Of a stretch of 64,000 bases of DNA, positions 53,209 through 63,568 are shown piece after piece. Source of the stretch: Parasphingorhabdus marina DSM 22363 (GTDB lineage: Bacteria; Pseudomonadota; Alphaproteobacteria; Sphingomonadales; Sphingomonadaceae). The notes under the pieces are model-generated. The model saw only the letters and a program-made list of their open reading frames with translations. It made no database searches and was not told where the DNA came from. The translations under genes and the position numbers were made by a program. Position 1 is the first letter of the stretch. Each line of letters opens with the position of its first letter. The stretch spans positions 558,001 through 622,000 of the forward strand of contig NZ_FSQW01000002.1 of the NCBI RefSeq assembly GCF_900128895.1, given 5' to 3'.

Positions 53209-54225
53209 TCACGGCTGCAGCAACCCGGCATGCTCCAGAAGTTCTTCCATACTGATCGGCTGCACATTTTGCTCCGCCAAATGGCTCATAATATCGCGCC
53301 ACCAGTCATAGAATCGATTCAGATCATCGCTGGTACGAACATAGGGGGTATGACCGGGAGACAATGATGGGGAATGAAATGAAAACACCAGCATTTTGTG
53401 ACCGTCATCGAGCGCCACATCAATTGCTTCCCTGGCCTCCCGGGTGGATATGCCCTCGGGCGTGAGAGGAATACGCTCAACGATCCCGAGTCTTGAGATG
53501 GCAGCCGCCATAATTTCCGAGCGATTCATGAGCTTCAGGAGGGGCAAGTGCTGTTTCCGCAGCATTCCGGAAACCACTGTGGTCAGCGGCATTTCCAGCA
53601 AGCTGGTTCCCTCCCCCAGCCAAAATGGCTCAGAACCAACCGCAGTGAAGTCCGGTCCACCCTCTGCACTATAGTCAAAATGGGATCTGACGCTGCTATC
53701 CAGCAGAAATCCGTTCTTCAGGAGAATATCGATCGTATTGGGCCCAACGCCATATCGCCCGGCACGATAGGCCACAGGCCGTTTGCCCGTCGCCTTTTCA
53801 ATCGCCTCGCAGAGGAACATCATTTTCGCCTCTTCCAGCTCCGGGGACAGGTTGCCGGCAAAGCTGTTCCGCGGACTGGTTTCCTCATCAAAGGGCGGAT
53901 TCACCCACGGATGAAGATGCACGCCGACACTCGCGGTGCCCTGTTCGCAAACAGACTTCAGAAAAGCTGCAGCTTCCTCATCCTCGATTATGGAATAATC
54001 GACAAAATAGACGGGTTTCACGCCATATTTCGCAACAAATTCCTGAAATCGCAACAGCTTGGGCACGGAGATGGTGGTGTGCCCCTTGCGCTCAAATGGT
54101 CCGTTCCAGTCAAATTCCTCTTCGGTATCGACGGTGATCAGGAAGCGTTTGCCGAAATCACCAGAAAGTGCCAGCTTACGCCAAGAATCTTCTCGACCAA
54201 TCGGCAATCTCAGGTCAGACAGCAT
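53209..54225 (-). CDS. Polysaccharide deacetylase family protein (WalW-like)
   Basis: A 338-residue cytosolic-looking protein of the NodB/polysaccharide-deacetylase fold. The motifs FLITVDTEEEFDW (metal Asp region), GVHLHPWVNPP (His-x-His type) and YRAGRYGVG fit the family. I chose the ATG at 54225 because AGGAAAG lies upstream; a TTG at 54261 is possible. It is directly downstream of a histidine kinase gene on the same strand. The substrate is likely a surface sugar polymer, but this is not shown. Confidence 0.82.
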   Translation of the reverse strand: MLSDLRLPIGREDSWRKLALSGDFGKRFLITVDTEEEFDWNGPFERKGHTTISVPKLLRFQEFVAKYGVKPVYFVDYSIIEDEEAAAFLKSVCEQGTASVGVHLHPWVNPPFDEETSPRNSFAGNLSPELEEAKMMFLCEAIEKATGKRPVAYRAGRYGVGPNTIDILLKNGFLLDSSVRSHFDYSAEGGPDFTAVGSEPFWLGEGTSLLEMPLTTVVSGMLRKQHLPLLKLMNRSEIMAAAISRLGIVERIPLTPEGISTREAREAIDVALDDGHKMLVFSFHSPSLSPGHTPYVRTSDDLNRFYDWWRDIMSHLAEQNVQPISMEELLEHAGLLQP

Positions 54226-54273
54226 GGCAAATCCGCTTTCCTCAAGGGACAGAGGCCGCAAAGCCTGACTGGA

Positions 54274-55917
54274 TCATTCCAGTTCTGTTTCGCGGGCTCC
54301 GATTTGGCTAGTCATCACCGCAGGGAGCGTCAAGCCAATCTTGTCGTCTGCCAGGGTCAGCACGCCATTGGCAGACCGCGCCAGGTTGCGAACAAGGCGC
54401 AAGGAAAACCCAAGACCCAAAAGCGGTGTGTCGCCTGGCTCCCCTTCAATGCCCTGCGAAGGGTCGAGCAGTTGCTGCTCGTCTATTCCCCGAATGCGAG
54501 ACGGTCGTGACAGGCTGAAACAGTTAACCGGCTGAGGTCCGATCTGCGTTCTCAGATCAGCCACCAGTTCCTCGCCTTCTTCGCAAGCGATAATTGCAGC
54601 CGACAAGAGCCGCGCATAGATCCGCTCGACAGTGTCTCCGTCCAGAGCGAACGCCCGAACCGGCTCCGCCTTGCTTATCCGCAAATCAACCGCCTTGCTG
54701 TGCGCCAGGCTCTGCAAGCGTTCGGTCAGGCGGTCCAGCAACCAGTCTGGGGCTGTCTCCCCGGGATTTGCCTGCAACTGACCGGCATCAATTTTGGCAG
54801 CCATGTCGAGGTCTTCAAATCCGGCCAGCATACGGCGGGCTTCGTCCATGATGCTGCGTGAGAGATTTCGATATTCCGACGAAGCCGGCCCGAATAGCTG
54901 TTGCTCGATTATCTCGCTGAAACCGATTATGGCATTGAGCGGCGTCCGCAGCTCATGAATCAGCTGCTGCAACTGCTCGCGCCGGGCAATATCTACACTG
55001 GCCTGCGCGCTGACGTCTTCGGCTGCATTGGGCCGACGCATGACTCCCCGGTACCCGCGAAAACGGCCTGTATCGGGTGCAAAGAACGGAATGGCCGTCA
55101 TCCGCCAGTCTCCCGCAAGCACCGGTGCTCCGCATAATCGCATCCGCGCGTTCTCCAGTGGCATGCGCTGACGAAAAGCCGCCGCGCCATAGGCGTCAGG
55201 CCCCGGGCCTTCATCGAACGTCGGTTCGGCAATGGTGACCCCCACTATGGCTCCTCTCGGCGGTCCCTTGGCCCAGGTAATGGTTCCGCTATCATCCGTT
55301 TCAAATTCCAGTTTGTCGATATTGTCGACAAAATAACTGCGATCGCCTTCATCTGCCGGCTCAGGCACCGCAGGTGTCACCGGGTCAACGATCCGTTTGC
55401 GTTGATAATCTTCAATTTTTGCCACCAGACTGCTGATCTGGGAATTTTCCTCGGCATGCTCCTCGGTCAGAATCAGTGTTTTGTCCTCCACCGGAGCTGA
55501 CGCTTGCCGTTCATCGGACGCGAACACCATTTCTTCGCCGATAATCGCTCGGTCGCGAAGAACATCACTCGCCATTTCGGGAAGCTGCGGCAAGATATCG
55601 AGCCAGATTTCTTGCGGCAGATCCGCTCCTTCCAGAGCCGCCTCGGCAACAGCTCTGTCATCTGCGCAAAGGTAAACAAGTAGTGGTGCGGACCGAAGAC
55701 GGCCAGCCAGCGCACGTACCGCCGTGACACGATCTGCTTCATCCACCCGGTTGTGCAAGTCCCGCAATCGCGTCAGTCCCAACTGAACTTCCTCGTTCAT
55801 CAATTGCCCCGGCTTTTGTGCGAGAAGATCAATGACTTGCCTCCATTGAGCTGCTGCAGCCTGCCCCTCGGGTAGTTGCCCCTTGAGAACAGTTGTTAGT
55901 CGGTCATCGAAGCGCAA
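54274..55917 (-). CDS. Soluble histidine kinase with degenerate ATPase domain
   Basis: A 547-residue protein without membrane segments. An unrecognised N-terminal half (about 1-190) is followed by a PAS-like region (about 195-295), HisKA with H321 in LIHELRTPLNAIIGFSE, and an ATPase-like end. The N-box and G1 motifs of that end are not recognisable; only a G2-like LGLGFSLRLV remains, so kinase activity is doubtful. I chose the TTG at 55917 (MRFDDRLTTVL); the open frame continues upstream but overlaps the divergent lrp gene and has no likely starts. No response regulator is adjacent. Confidence 0.75.
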   Translation of the reverse strand: MRFDDRLTTVLKGQLPEGQAAAAQWRQVIDLLAQKPGQLMNEEVQLGLTRLRDLHNRVDEADRVTAVRALAGRLRSAPLLVYLCADDRAVAEAALEGADLPQEIWLDILPQLPEMASDVLRDRAIIGEEMVFASDERQASAPVEDKTLILTEEHAEENSQISSLVAKIEDYQRKRIVDPVTPAVPEPADEGDRSYFVDNIDKLEFETDDSGTITWAKGPPRGAIVGVTIAEPTFDEGPGPDAYGAAAFRQRMPLENARMRLCGAPVLAGDWRMTAIPFFAPDTGRFRGYRGVMRRPNAAEDVSAQASVDIARREQLQQLIHELRTPLNAIIGFSEIIEQQLFGPASSEYRNLSRSIMDEARRMLAGFEDLDMAAKIDAGQLQANPGETAPDWLLDRLTERLQSLAHSKAVDLRISKAEPVRAFALDGDTVERIYARLLSAAIIACEEGEELVADLRTQIGPQPVNCFSLSRPSRIRGIDEQQLLDPSQGIEGEPGDTPLLGLGFSLRLVRNLARSANGVLTLADDKIGLTLPAVMTSQIGARETELE

Positions 55918-56091
55918 TGGGAATTCCGGTCGTCGCTGTGGTTTGTGATTAACGGTGAGATAACCGCTTTGACCGCTTCGCGGAAGCCTCGAATACGTCG
56001 CGTCACAATGTGGGACATCCCATCCAGCATTGCGCGTGTCACTAATTATATTATAGAGGAAATATGATTCGCGAACGGAAATTACCTTGCC

Positions 56092-56565
56092 ATGGCTGAT
56101 AATACTCTCGATGAAATTGACATTCAGATCCTGAAGCGGCTCCAGGATGACGGCCGCATTACCAATGTCGAACTGGCGCAGAGCGTGGGACTCACAGCTC
56201 CGCCTTGCTTGCGCAGAATGCGCGCACTGGAAGACAGTGGCGTTATCACGGCCTATCATGCGGCGGTAGACCCATCGAAAATGGGCTATACCATTACCGT
56301 CTTTGCCATGGTCAGCCTGAAAAGCCAGGCGGAATCCGACCTTCAGGCCTTCGAGGATCATGTGCAGCGCCTGCCGGAAGTGCGGGAGTGCTACATGCTG
56401 AACGGAGAAATCGATTTCATGCTCAAGGTGGTCGCGAGAGACCTGCAGCAGTTTCAGAATTTTCTGACCAGCGAGCTGACATCCGCTCCAAATGTGGCCA
56501 GCGTCAAGACATCACTGACCATTCGTTCCGCCAAGAACCTGCCGGGCGTCCCGATCGACAAATAA
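56092..56565 (+). CDS. Lrp/AsnC family regulator
   Basis: A 157-residue Lrp-type regulator: HTH (DEIDIQILKRLQDDGRITNV, APPCLRRMRAL) and a RAM effector domain (VFAMVSLKSQ, CYMLNGEIDFMLKVV). It forms octamers that bind DNA and sense amino acids. It is divergent from the histidine-kinase gene (174-base gap) and ends at a strong terminator. Confidence 0.92.
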   Translation: MADNTLDEIDIQILKRLQDDGRITNVELAQSVGLTAPPCLRRMRALEDSGVITAYHAAVDPSKMGYTITVFAMVSLKSQAESDLQAFEDHVQRLPEVRECYMLNGEIDFMLKVVARDLQQFQNFLTSELTSAPNVASVKTSLTIRSAKNLPGVPIDK

Positions 56566-56566
56566 A

Positions 56567-56589
56567 AAAGGGCGCACATGGCGCCCTTT
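56567..56589. terminator. Bidirectional terminator between lrp and the TPR gene
   Basis: A perfect 9-bp stem, AAAGGGCGC and GCGCCCTTT, closes around a five-base loop (ACATG). A-rich and T-rich flanks on the two sides let it serve both the lrp gene on the plus strand and the TPR gene on the minus strand. Confidence 0.85.
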
Positions 56590-56609
56590 CTCCTTCAATT
56601 CGCAACAGC

Positions 56610-57902
56610 CTAGCTTGCCGTCGGCGATGGCTCGGCGGCCGGTGCAGTGGCGGCGGCCGGTGCAGACTGCTGATCAATCCACAGATTCCAGAATTCGGCA
56701 ACGCTTTGCCGTGGACCTGTCACATTCGAGAAAGCCTGTTTGGCTCCGGCCCAGTCCTTTTGGCCAGCCAGCGCAATGCCTTTGCCCATTTGCGCCCTAG
56801 CGGTGTCAATGCCGCCCTTGGCAATCGCCGTTTCATACATGCTTACGGCTTTTTGGTAATCCGCATAGCCCAGATAGGCATCGCCGGTTGCCAACGCGAT
56901 CTTGCCGTTGGCCGATCGCGACGCATCCCTCTCAGAAGCCGGAAGGCTGGCTTTGTCCGCACTGATCGACCCGCGAGCCAGGGAGAGCGTATCCTTGGTG
57001 TAGGAAGTCGCTTCGCGAACGGCGCCCTTGGCAATACCTTCTTCCAGTACAGACACAACTTCGCCGGGAAGTTTCCGCGGACCCGCCGCATCGGCATATT
57101 CAAAATAGTCCCGTTCGCTGACCATGGCATCGGCTTTGCGCATCAGGCGCATCAATTCCAGATTTTGCTGGTCATCCAGTTTGGCACTGTCACGGTAAAC
57201 TGAAAGGGCAGCGCGCCAGTTCTCACCGGTGGGATAAGCCTCTGCCAGCTTGTAAGTCCACTCGGCAGCCAGCGCCGGCTGATTAGTCCGCATCGCAACA
57301 CCGGCTCCCCGGCGATACCATTCTTCGGATGCCTGGCCATTGGCCTCTTTCTCAATACTGATCGCGCGATCAAGAGCCGTCAGACCTTGCGGAAGATTGT
57401 TTTCCTTGAAGTAAGACTCGGCGATCAGCGCCGCGACATTGTTCTGGCGGTATCCGAGACCAATTGCCGTTTCAAAATATTGTCGCGCTTCCGCCCAGCG
57501 TTCGGCGCCATAGGCAAAATTGCCGGCGTAAAAATTGAACACAGGTGCCTGTTCCGCCGGGGTCTGACCGCTGGCCAGGGAAGTCTTGATACCCTGTTCC
57601 TGGAGTGATGTGTCTTTCAGTTTGCCCCCAAGCTGAATGGCAAGCTGACCGGCAACAAACTGGTCATATCCGGTCCAGGGTCCGGCAAGCAACGCTTCCA
57701 CCATCGGCTTGGCCGGAGATGGATCTTCTTCCGCCATGGCTTTCTGTATGGCAGCCACCTGTGGTGTAATCTCCTTGCTGAGTTTGGGCTTCTTTTCCTT
57801 TTTCTTTTTCTGCGCCTGCGCCTCGCTGGGCAAGGCCGTGATGGTCAAGGTTCCAGCAGCAGCCAGCGCGACAGCCATTGAAAAATGAGATAGAAAACGC
57901 AT
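56610..57902 (-). CDS. Exported tetratricopeptide-repeat protein
   Basis: A 430-residue protein with a signal peptide (1 to about 29, cleavage near AQA), a Lys-rich stretch (KKKKEKKPK) and a body of TPR-like helices (YAGNFAYGAERWAEARQYF, ALIAESYFKENN and similar). The tail is Ala/Pro-rich. A perfect GGAGG site precedes the ATG. TPR proteins are scaffolds for protein complexes in the envelope; no partner is evident. Confidence 0.85.
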   Translation of the reverse strand: MRFLSHFSMAVALAAAGTLTITALPSEAQAQKKKKEKKPKLSKEITPQVAAIQKAMAEEDPSPAKPMVEALLAGPWTGYDQFVAGQLAIQLGGKLKDTSLQEQGIKTSLASGQTPAEQAPVFNFYAGNFAYGAERWAEARQYFETAIGLGYRQNNVAALIAESYFKENNLPQGLTALDRAISIEKEANGQASEEWYRRGAGVAMRTNQPALAAEWTYKLAEAYPTGENWRAALSVYRDSAKLDDQQNLELMRLMRKADAMVSERDYFEYADAAGPRKLPGEVVSVLEEGIAKGAVREATSYTKDTLSLARGSISADKASLPASERDASRSANGKIALATGDAYLGYADYQKAVSMYETAIAKGGIDTARAQMGKGIALAGQKDWAGAKQAFSNVTGPRQSVAEFWNLWIDQQSAPAAATAPAAEPSPTAS

Positions 57903-58119
57903 AAATTTCCTCCAGATAAAAACTTTTTGGCGGGTGGATCATATGCCGCCGCATCGAATATGGTTGCACCATAAACTGTCTTGGCTTTATTACCAAGGTT
58001 CACATCGATTTATAGGGTAAATGCGCTGAATAGCGGTTGAACAAATGCCAGCCCGAAGCCATGTTATCCGCGCAATATGTATATATTTGTAAACTCCCAG
58101 ATCTTGAGGTTCCCATTCC

Positions 58120-58878
58120 GTGATTGCCGTTATCTCCCCTGCCAAATCGCTCGACTTTGAAAGCCCCCTGCCCGATGTGCAGATTAGCGAGAACCGCTTT
58201 CCAGAACACACGGCGCGGCTGGCCAGCGCGATTTCCAATCTGACGAAGAAAAAGCTCAAGTCGATCATGCCGGTGTCAGACAATCTGATCGCGTTGAACC
58301 GCGAACGCTACAGCGCCTTTTTCGATCAACCGGAACGACCAGCCATTTTTGCCTATGCCGGCGATGTCTATACCGGATTCGAGGCATCCAGCCTGAACGA
58401 TGACGGCCTCAGGTTTGCGCAGAACAATGTCCGGATCCTGTCCGGCCTTTATGGACTGCTGCGACCGCTCGACCCGATCCGCCCGCACCGCCTGGAAATG
58501 GGGACAAAATGGGCTCCGCGCTACAAAAAACTGACGGATTTCTGGAAGGATGAGATTGCGAAGGAACTGGCTGCTGATCTTGATCATGGCGGTGATCGCG
58601 TCATTGTGAATCTCGCCAGCAACGAATATTGGGCGGCAGTGAAACCGCATGCCGCAAAGCTGAACGCGCGCATCATCGAAGTCGACTTTCGCAAGGACGG
58701 GCCGGACGGACCGAAATTCATCAGTTTCGAAGCCAAGCGGGCCCGCGGGATGATGGCGAGATATATTTGCGACAACCATATTCAGGATCCTGAGGCCCTG
58801 ACCGGCTTTGACAGTGACGGATATCGCTTTTCACCGAAGGACAGCTCGGAAAACAGCCTCCGTTTCATCCGTTCATGA
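58120..58878 (+). CDS. yaaA: Peroxide stress protein YaaA (DUF328)
   Basis: A 252-residue YaaA-type protein (VISPAKSLDFE at the start, YAGDVYTGFEA, YGLLRPLDPIRPHRLEMGT). It binds DNA and lowers iron-mediated damage under peroxide stress in Escherichia coli. GTG start at 58120. Its end overlaps the next SDR gene (ATGA), so they are coupled. Confidence 0.92.
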   Translation: MIAVISPAKSLDFESPLPDVQISENRFPEHTARLASAISNLTKKKLKSIMPVSDNLIALNRERYSAFFDQPERPAIFAYAGDVYTGFEASSLNDDGLRFAQNNVRILSGLYGLLRPLDPIRPHRLEMGTKWAPRYKKLTDFWKDEIAKELAADLDHGGDRVIVNLASNEYWAAVKPHAAKLNARIIEVDFRKDGPDGPKFISFEAKRARGMMARYICDNHIQDPEALTGFDSDGYRFSPKDSSENSLRFIRS

Positions 58879-59579
58879 CCGCCCGTTCAGCGGTGGTCAT
58901 CGGGGCCGGCGGCGGCATCGGCCGCGCGATGCTCGAGATCCTCCGGGATGAAGACGAATACGGCGAGACCGTCGGTTTTTCCCGATCCGAAAATAGTCCG
59001 GTCAAACTGGATCTGACGTCAGAAGAATCGATTGCGTCTGCAGCGGAATGGATCAAGGACAAGGGATTGCAACCCGATCTGGTGTTCGTCGCCACCGGCC
59101 TGCTCCACAATGAGTCCAGAGGGCCCGAAAAGAGCCTCAGGGAGCTGGATGGCGACTGGCTCAGCGAAAATTACCGGATCAATGCGATTGGCCCGGCACT
59201 GGTTGCCAAGCATTTCCTCCCGACCATGAACCGCAATGGCCCCAGCATTTTTGCCGCACTCTCCGCCCGCGTCGGCAGTGTTTCGGACAATCGGCTGGGC
59301 GGCTGGTACGGCTATCGCGCCGCAAAAGCTGCGCTCAACATGATGATCCGCAACCTCGCCATAGAATGGCAACGCAAGAACAGGCGATCCATTATCGTCG
59401 CTCTGCACCCGGGTACGGTCGATACCGAATTGAGCGAACCCTTCCAGTCCAATGTCCCGCCGGGCAAGCTGTTCGATGCGGAACGGGCTGCGGGGCAATT
59501 GCTGGACGTTCTCGACGGGCTGAAACCCGCAGATACCGGGCGGATTTTTGCCTGGGACGGAGAAGAAATTACACCCTGA
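58875..59579 (+). CDS. Short-chain dehydrogenase/reductase (C-factor-like)
   Basis: A 234-residue SDR with GAGGGIGRA cofactor motif, LFVATG-type strand (VFVATGLLHNES), and Tyr/Lys in YRAAKAALN. The active-site serine is in LSARVGSVS. It resembles the CsgA/C-factor group. Substrate unknown. It overlaps yaaA by four bases. Confidence 0.86.
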   Translation: MTARSAVVIGAGGGIGRAMLEILRDEDEYGETVGFSRSENSPVKLDLTSEESIASAAEWIKDKGLQPDLVFVATGLLHNESRGPEKSLRELDGDWLSENYRINAIGPALVAKHFLPTMNRNGPSIFAALSARVGSVSDNRLGGWYGYRAAKAALNMMIRNLAIEWQRKNRRSIIVALHPGTVDTELSEPFQSNVPPGKLFDAERAAGQLLDVLDGLKPADTGRIFAWDGEEITP

Positions 59580-59696
59580 AAAAACGCCTGGAAATACGGG
59601 TGTGTCAGCATGCGACAGGTATCGGAAAAGCTGGCAATCCCCGGCCCGATCCTCTACAAGAATCACCATAAAATATCATGAGAAAAAGGGCCGTTT

Positions 59697-62450
59697 GTGA
59701 ACGAACAAACCACTCCGCCAGAACCATCTGACATTGAGCCTGTTGACATCGTCGACGAGATGAAATCCAGTTACATGGACTATGCCATGTCGGTCATTGT
59801 CAGCCGCGCGCTGCCCGATGTCCGCGATGGTCTGAAACCGGTCCATCGCCGGATTCTGTTCGCCTCCCAGGAGGGAGGATTCACGGCCGGACGCCCTTAT
59901 CGCAAATCTGCCAAGATCGTTGGCGACGTGATGGGCAACTATCACCCCCATGGCGACAGCGCGATCTACATGGCCCTGGCCCGCATGACCCAGGACTGGT
60001 CCATGCGTGTCCCGCTGATCGATGGTCAGGGCAATTTCGGTTCCATGGACCCCGATATGCCGGCATCGATGCGGTATACAGAGGCCCGGCTGAACAAGGT
60101 TTCCGCCTATCTTCTCAACGATCTCGACAAGGATACGGTCGATTTTGTCCCGAATTATGACGGCAGCCGGGAAGAACCGCATGTCCTGCCCGCCCGTTTC
60201 CCCAATCTGCTGGTCAATGGCGCCGGCGGCATTGCCGTGGGCATGGCGACCAATATTCCTCCGCACAATCTCGGTGAAGTCATCGCCGGGTGCCTGGCTT
60301 ATATCGAAAATCCCGGAATCACTGTTGATGAGCTAATCGAGATCATCCCGGGCCCGGATTTTCCGACATCCCCGCTGATATTGGGACAATCCGGCGCACG
60401 CGCTGCCTATCGCGACGGCCGGGGATCGATCATGATGCGTTCCCGCCACGAAATCGAGGAAGGCCGCGGTGACAAGCGGTCCATTGTACTGACCTCCATT
60501 CCGTTCCAGGTCGGCAAGTCCGCACTGGTTGAAAAGATTGCCGAAGCGGCAAAGGACAAGCGGATCGAGGGCGTATCCGACATTCGGGACGAGTCCAGCC
60601 GTCAGGGCGTCCGGGTCGTGGTGGACCTGAAGCGCGATGCCACTCCGGATGTGGTGCTGAACCAGCTGTGGCGCTTCACCCCCGCCCAGTCGAGCTTTCC
60701 CGCCAACATGCTGGCGATTCGCGGCGGACGTCCGGAGGTTCTCAACCTCCGGGACATCATCGAGGCCTTCATCAAATTCCGCGAAGAGGTCATTACACGG
60801 CGGACGAAATTCGAGCTCAACAAGGCCCGTGAACGCGCGCATGTCTTGCTCGGTCTGGTCGTTGCCGTCACCAATATGGATGAAGTGGTGCGCATCATCC
60901 GCGGATCTTCCACGCCGGTGGAAGCGCGGGAAACCCTGCTCGCCAGAGAATGGCCGATCGCGGAAATCGCCGGTTATATCAAACTGGTCGAAGCGACCGA
61001 TGTCGAGGTCGAAGGCGAGAGCTACAAATTGTCAGCCGTCCAGGTCAAAGCCATACTGGACCTCCGTCTGCAAAAACTGACCGCGCTGGGCCGCGAAGAG
61101 ATTGGCGACGAACTCAAGGAACTGGCTGCCGCGATCGAGGAATATCTGTCCATCCTCGCCGACCGGGCCAAGCTCTATGCCGTGATGCGCGAAGAGCTGG
61201 AACAGGTGCGCGACGAGTTCGCCACGCCCCGGGTCAGCGAAATCACAGCGGCCTGGGACGGTCTGGAAGACGAAGACCTGATGGAACGGGCCGAGATGGT
61301 CGTGACCGTCACCCATGGCGGCTATATCAAGCGCACGCCGCTCGACACCTTCCGGGCGCAGCGCCGGGGTGGCAAGGGCCGCGCCGGCATGGCGACAAAG
61401 GATGAGGATGCGATCACCGAACTGTTTGTGACCTCAACGCATACGCCAGTGCTGTTCTTCTCCAATCACGGGAAGGTCTATCGCCTCAAGGTCTGGAAAC
61501 TTCCCGAAGGCGGACCACAGACCAAGGGTCGTCCGATGGTCAACCTGCTGCCACTGGCGGAAGGCGAAGCCATTTCCACAGTCCTCCCGCTTCCCGAGGA
61601 CGAGAATGAATGGTCGGAACTGTCTGTCATGTTCGCCACCGCCAAAGGTGGTGTGCGGCGTAACAGCATGGACAGCTTCACCAACGTGCCTTCCAACGGC
61701 AAGTTTGCCATGAAGTTTGACGAAGACAGTGATGATCACCTGATCGGCGTCGAATTGCTGACCGACAGCGATGATGTTCTCCTCGCCACACGCAACGGCA
61801 AGGCGATCCGTTTTGCCGGCGATGCGGTGCGGTCTTTTCAGAGCCGGACATCAACCGGCGTTCGCGGCATCGCCCTGAAAGATGATGACGAGGTCATTTC
61901 GCTGTCCGTCCTGCGCGGATTTGAAGCAACCACGGAGGAACGGGATCAATATCTCAAGGCGGCACCGTGGAAAGAAAACGAAAATGCGCCCGAACTGTCG
62001 GCCGAACGGATGGCACAATTTGCCGAAAACGAGGATTTCATCCTTACCGTTTGTGCCAACGGTTACGGCAAGCGCTCCAGCGCCTTTGAATATCGTCAGT
62101 CGGGTCGCGGTGGCCAGGGCATCCTCAATATCGACAATATCAAACGCAACGGTACGGTTGTGGCAAGCTTCGAGGCCAAAAACGAAGAGCAGATCATGCT
62201 TGTCACCGATCAGGCGAAGCTGATCCGGATGAAGGTTGCGGACATGCGGGTAATCGGCCGCAGCAGCTCGGGCGTCCGGCTGTTTGACGTCGCCGAAGGA
62301 GAAACCGTGGTGGGTGCTGCCAAGATCGACGAGGAAGAAGAGCCGGAGAACGAGGCCGAAGCGGCTGTTGCCGATGAACTGGCGGAAGCCGCCCCCGCAT
62401 CGACCGGAGAGGACTCTGCGGAACCGGCAGCGGATCCGAACGAGGATTAG
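59697..62450 (+). CDS. gyrA: DNA gyrase subunit A
   Basis: A 917-residue type II topoisomerase subunit. The active-site tyrosine is Y127 in MRYTEARL. The GyrA box [10 protein letters not shown] in the C-terminal domain distinguishes it from ParC. In the quinolone-resistance region the sequence is [15 protein letters not shown]: Ser88 (E. coli 83) is intact, but residue 92 (E. coli Asp87) is Met. GTG start at 59697 after AGAAAAAGGG. The C-terminus has an acidic tail rich in Glu and Ala. Confidence 0.95.
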   Translation: MNEQTTPPEPSDIEPVDIVDEMKSSYMDYAMSVIVSRALPDVRDGLKPVHRRILFASQEGGFTAGRPYRKSAKIVGDVMGNYHPHGDSAIYMALARMTQDWSMRVPLIDGQGNFGSMDPDMPASMRYTEARLNKVSAYLLNDLDKDTVDFVPNYDGSREEPHVLPARFPNLLVNGAGGIAVGMATNIPPHNLGEVIAGCLAYIENPGITVDELIEIIPGPDFPTSPLILGQSGARAAYRDGRGSIMMRSRHEIEEGRGDKRSIVLTSIPFQVGKSALVEKIAEAAKDKRIEGVSDIRDESSRQGVRVVVDLKRDATPDVVLNQLWRFTPAQSSFPANMLAIRGGRPEVLNLRDIIEAFIKFREEVITRRTKFELNKARERAHVLLGLVVAVTNMDEVVRIIRGSSTPVEARETLLAREWPIAEIAGYIKLVEATDVEVEGESYKLSAVQVKAILDLRLQKLTALGREEIGDELKELAAAIEEYLSILADRAKLYAVMREELEQVRDEFATPRVSEITAAWDGLEDEDLMERAEMVVTVTHGGYIKRTPLDTFRAQRRGGKGRAGMATKDEDAITELFVTSTHTPVLFFSNHGKVYRLKVWKLPEGGPQTKGRPMVNLLPLAEGEAISTVLPLPEDENEWSELSVMFATAKGGVRRNSMDSFTNVPSNGKFAMKFDEDSDDHLIGVELLTDSDDVLLATRNGKAIRFAGDAVRSFQSRTSTGVRGIALKDDDEVISLSVLRGFEATTEERDQYLKAAPWKENENAPELSAERMAQFAENEDFILTVCANGYGKRSSAFEYRQSGRGGQGILNIDNIKRNGTVVASFEAKNEEQIMLVTDQAKLIRMKVADMRVIGRSSSGVRLFDVAEGETVVGAAKIDEEEEPENEAEAAVADELAEAAPASTGEDSAEPAADPNED

Positions 62451-62455
62451 GCATC

Positions 62456-62482
62456 CGTCATTCCGGTCCTGGCCGGGAAATC
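62456..62482. repeat. Single arm of the intergenic repeat family
   Basis: One arm with CGTCATTCCGGTCCTGGCC, the same family as the pairs near 43764, 44304 and 46563, in the short gap between converging gyrA and the YhhN gene. The expected partner arm is not visible. Confidence 0.5.
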
Positions 62483-62483
62483 T

Positions 62484-63149
62484 TCAAGGATTATAGATGT
62501 GCGCCTTTGCCCGCAACGTGCGGACAATTCCGGTCACGATCATGAACTGGCCGACATAATAAAGCGGCCAGACCGTCCAGGCCGGAATGACGGAATCCTG
62601 CAAAAACCCGGAGCGCGAGAAAATCAGCAGATCGGACAGGACGAACAGCAAGGCCCCTGCCCCCACACGATACCTCGGGAAACTGCTGGTCCACGCCATG
62701 GCAGCCATGATTGCGAGGAACAGCGTATAGGCCGCGAATCCGGGCGCTTCAGCACGGTCGAAAGGCAGCGACCAGGCAATGAATACAGTCACCGGAACCA
62801 GCAGGATCGCCAGCAACTTCTGGCTGAATACCGTTTGTTCGCGGCGATGCCGGGCATATAAGGCAATCGCAATCACATGTCCGACAAGAAAAGCGACCGC
62901 ACCGGCAATCAGGTCTATCTCGATCAGCATGTCCCCGAGGGCGCCAAATGCCATTACCGCCGCAATCATGCGGCCATCCGCACTGGCAACACGCCGCCAC
63001 GCATAAATCGCCAGAAAAGCCACACCAGCCCCTTTCCAGAAAATCAGGAAGAGGCCCGGCACATTGCTGTCCATAACGAAAAAATAGCTGATCGCGAGTA
63101 ACAGGCTGAGCAGCAGAAAGGGACGAGATTCAACTATCGCACGTTTCAA
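62484..63149 (-). CDS. YhhN/TMEM86-family membrane protein (possible lysoplasmalogenase)
   Basis: A 221-residue membrane protein with about eight hydrophobic segments (FLLLSLLLAISYFFVM, GAVAFLVGHVIAIALYA, LLFVLSDLLIFSR). The YhhN fold has the FxxGHxxY-like motif (LVGHVIAIALYA). Relatives hydrolyse lysoplasmalogen; the activity here is inferred. The start is TTG 63149, behind an AGGGGA site. Confidence 0.8.
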   Translation of the reverse strand: MKRAIVESRPFLLLSLLLAISYFFVMDSNVPGLFLIFWKGAGVAFLAIYAWRRVASADGRMIAAVMAFGALGDMLIEIDLIAGAVAFLVGHVIAIALYARHRREQTVFSQKLLAILLVPVTVFIAWSLPFDRAEAPGFAAYTLFLAIMAAMAWTSSFPRYRVGAGALLFVLSDLLIFSRSGFLQDSVIPAWTVWPLYYVGQFMIVTGIVRTLRAKAHIYNP

Positions 63150-63568
63150 TGATCGGTCCCCTTTTTACCTGACTCATGCCGTTTATCATGCCCGCAAATC
63201 AACTGCCAGATTGACATTGATTGATTACCACAACCGTTGGCTTTTTTTGGTATCGCCACAACATCTTTGGCCGGGATACACGGTAACTGTCGCACCTTAA
63301 CAACCACTAAATCCAACGCTGGTGCAGACGTTACATCCCCAACGAAACCCCAAAAATTGTTGCTGCACAATGTATCCCTGGTCTGCACAAAGCCCGATTG
63401 ATCCCGAAAACAAACTTTCGCCTCACCGAAGAATTCGTTGAAAATGAAGTTCTCGGGCTTCAATCTCCGATCCCAATTCGTTGGGTGATCAAATTCACTT
63501 CACATGTTATTGCAGAGAGCAGTCGAACGAATGGACGATCATACATCTTCGAGACGTGGGAGCACTCG
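63150..63568. other. Non-coding stretch upstream of the TfoX-N gene
   Basis: This 419-base region is visibly more AT-rich than its surroundings. A minus-strand frame (63146-63463) and an in-frame plus-strand lead-in to the TfoX-N gene are open but show no family resemblance. It may be a degraded or recently gained segment; I see no gene that I can support. Confidence 0.4.

Noticed and set aside
55918-56361. Upstream extension of the histidine-kinase frame
   Set aside because: It overlaps the divergent Lrp gene, has no suitable start near the gene and no domain resemblance.
63146-63463. 105-residue minus-strand frame
   Set aside because: It has several cysteines but no recognisable domain and lies in an AT-rich gap; it overlaps the start of the YhhN gene.
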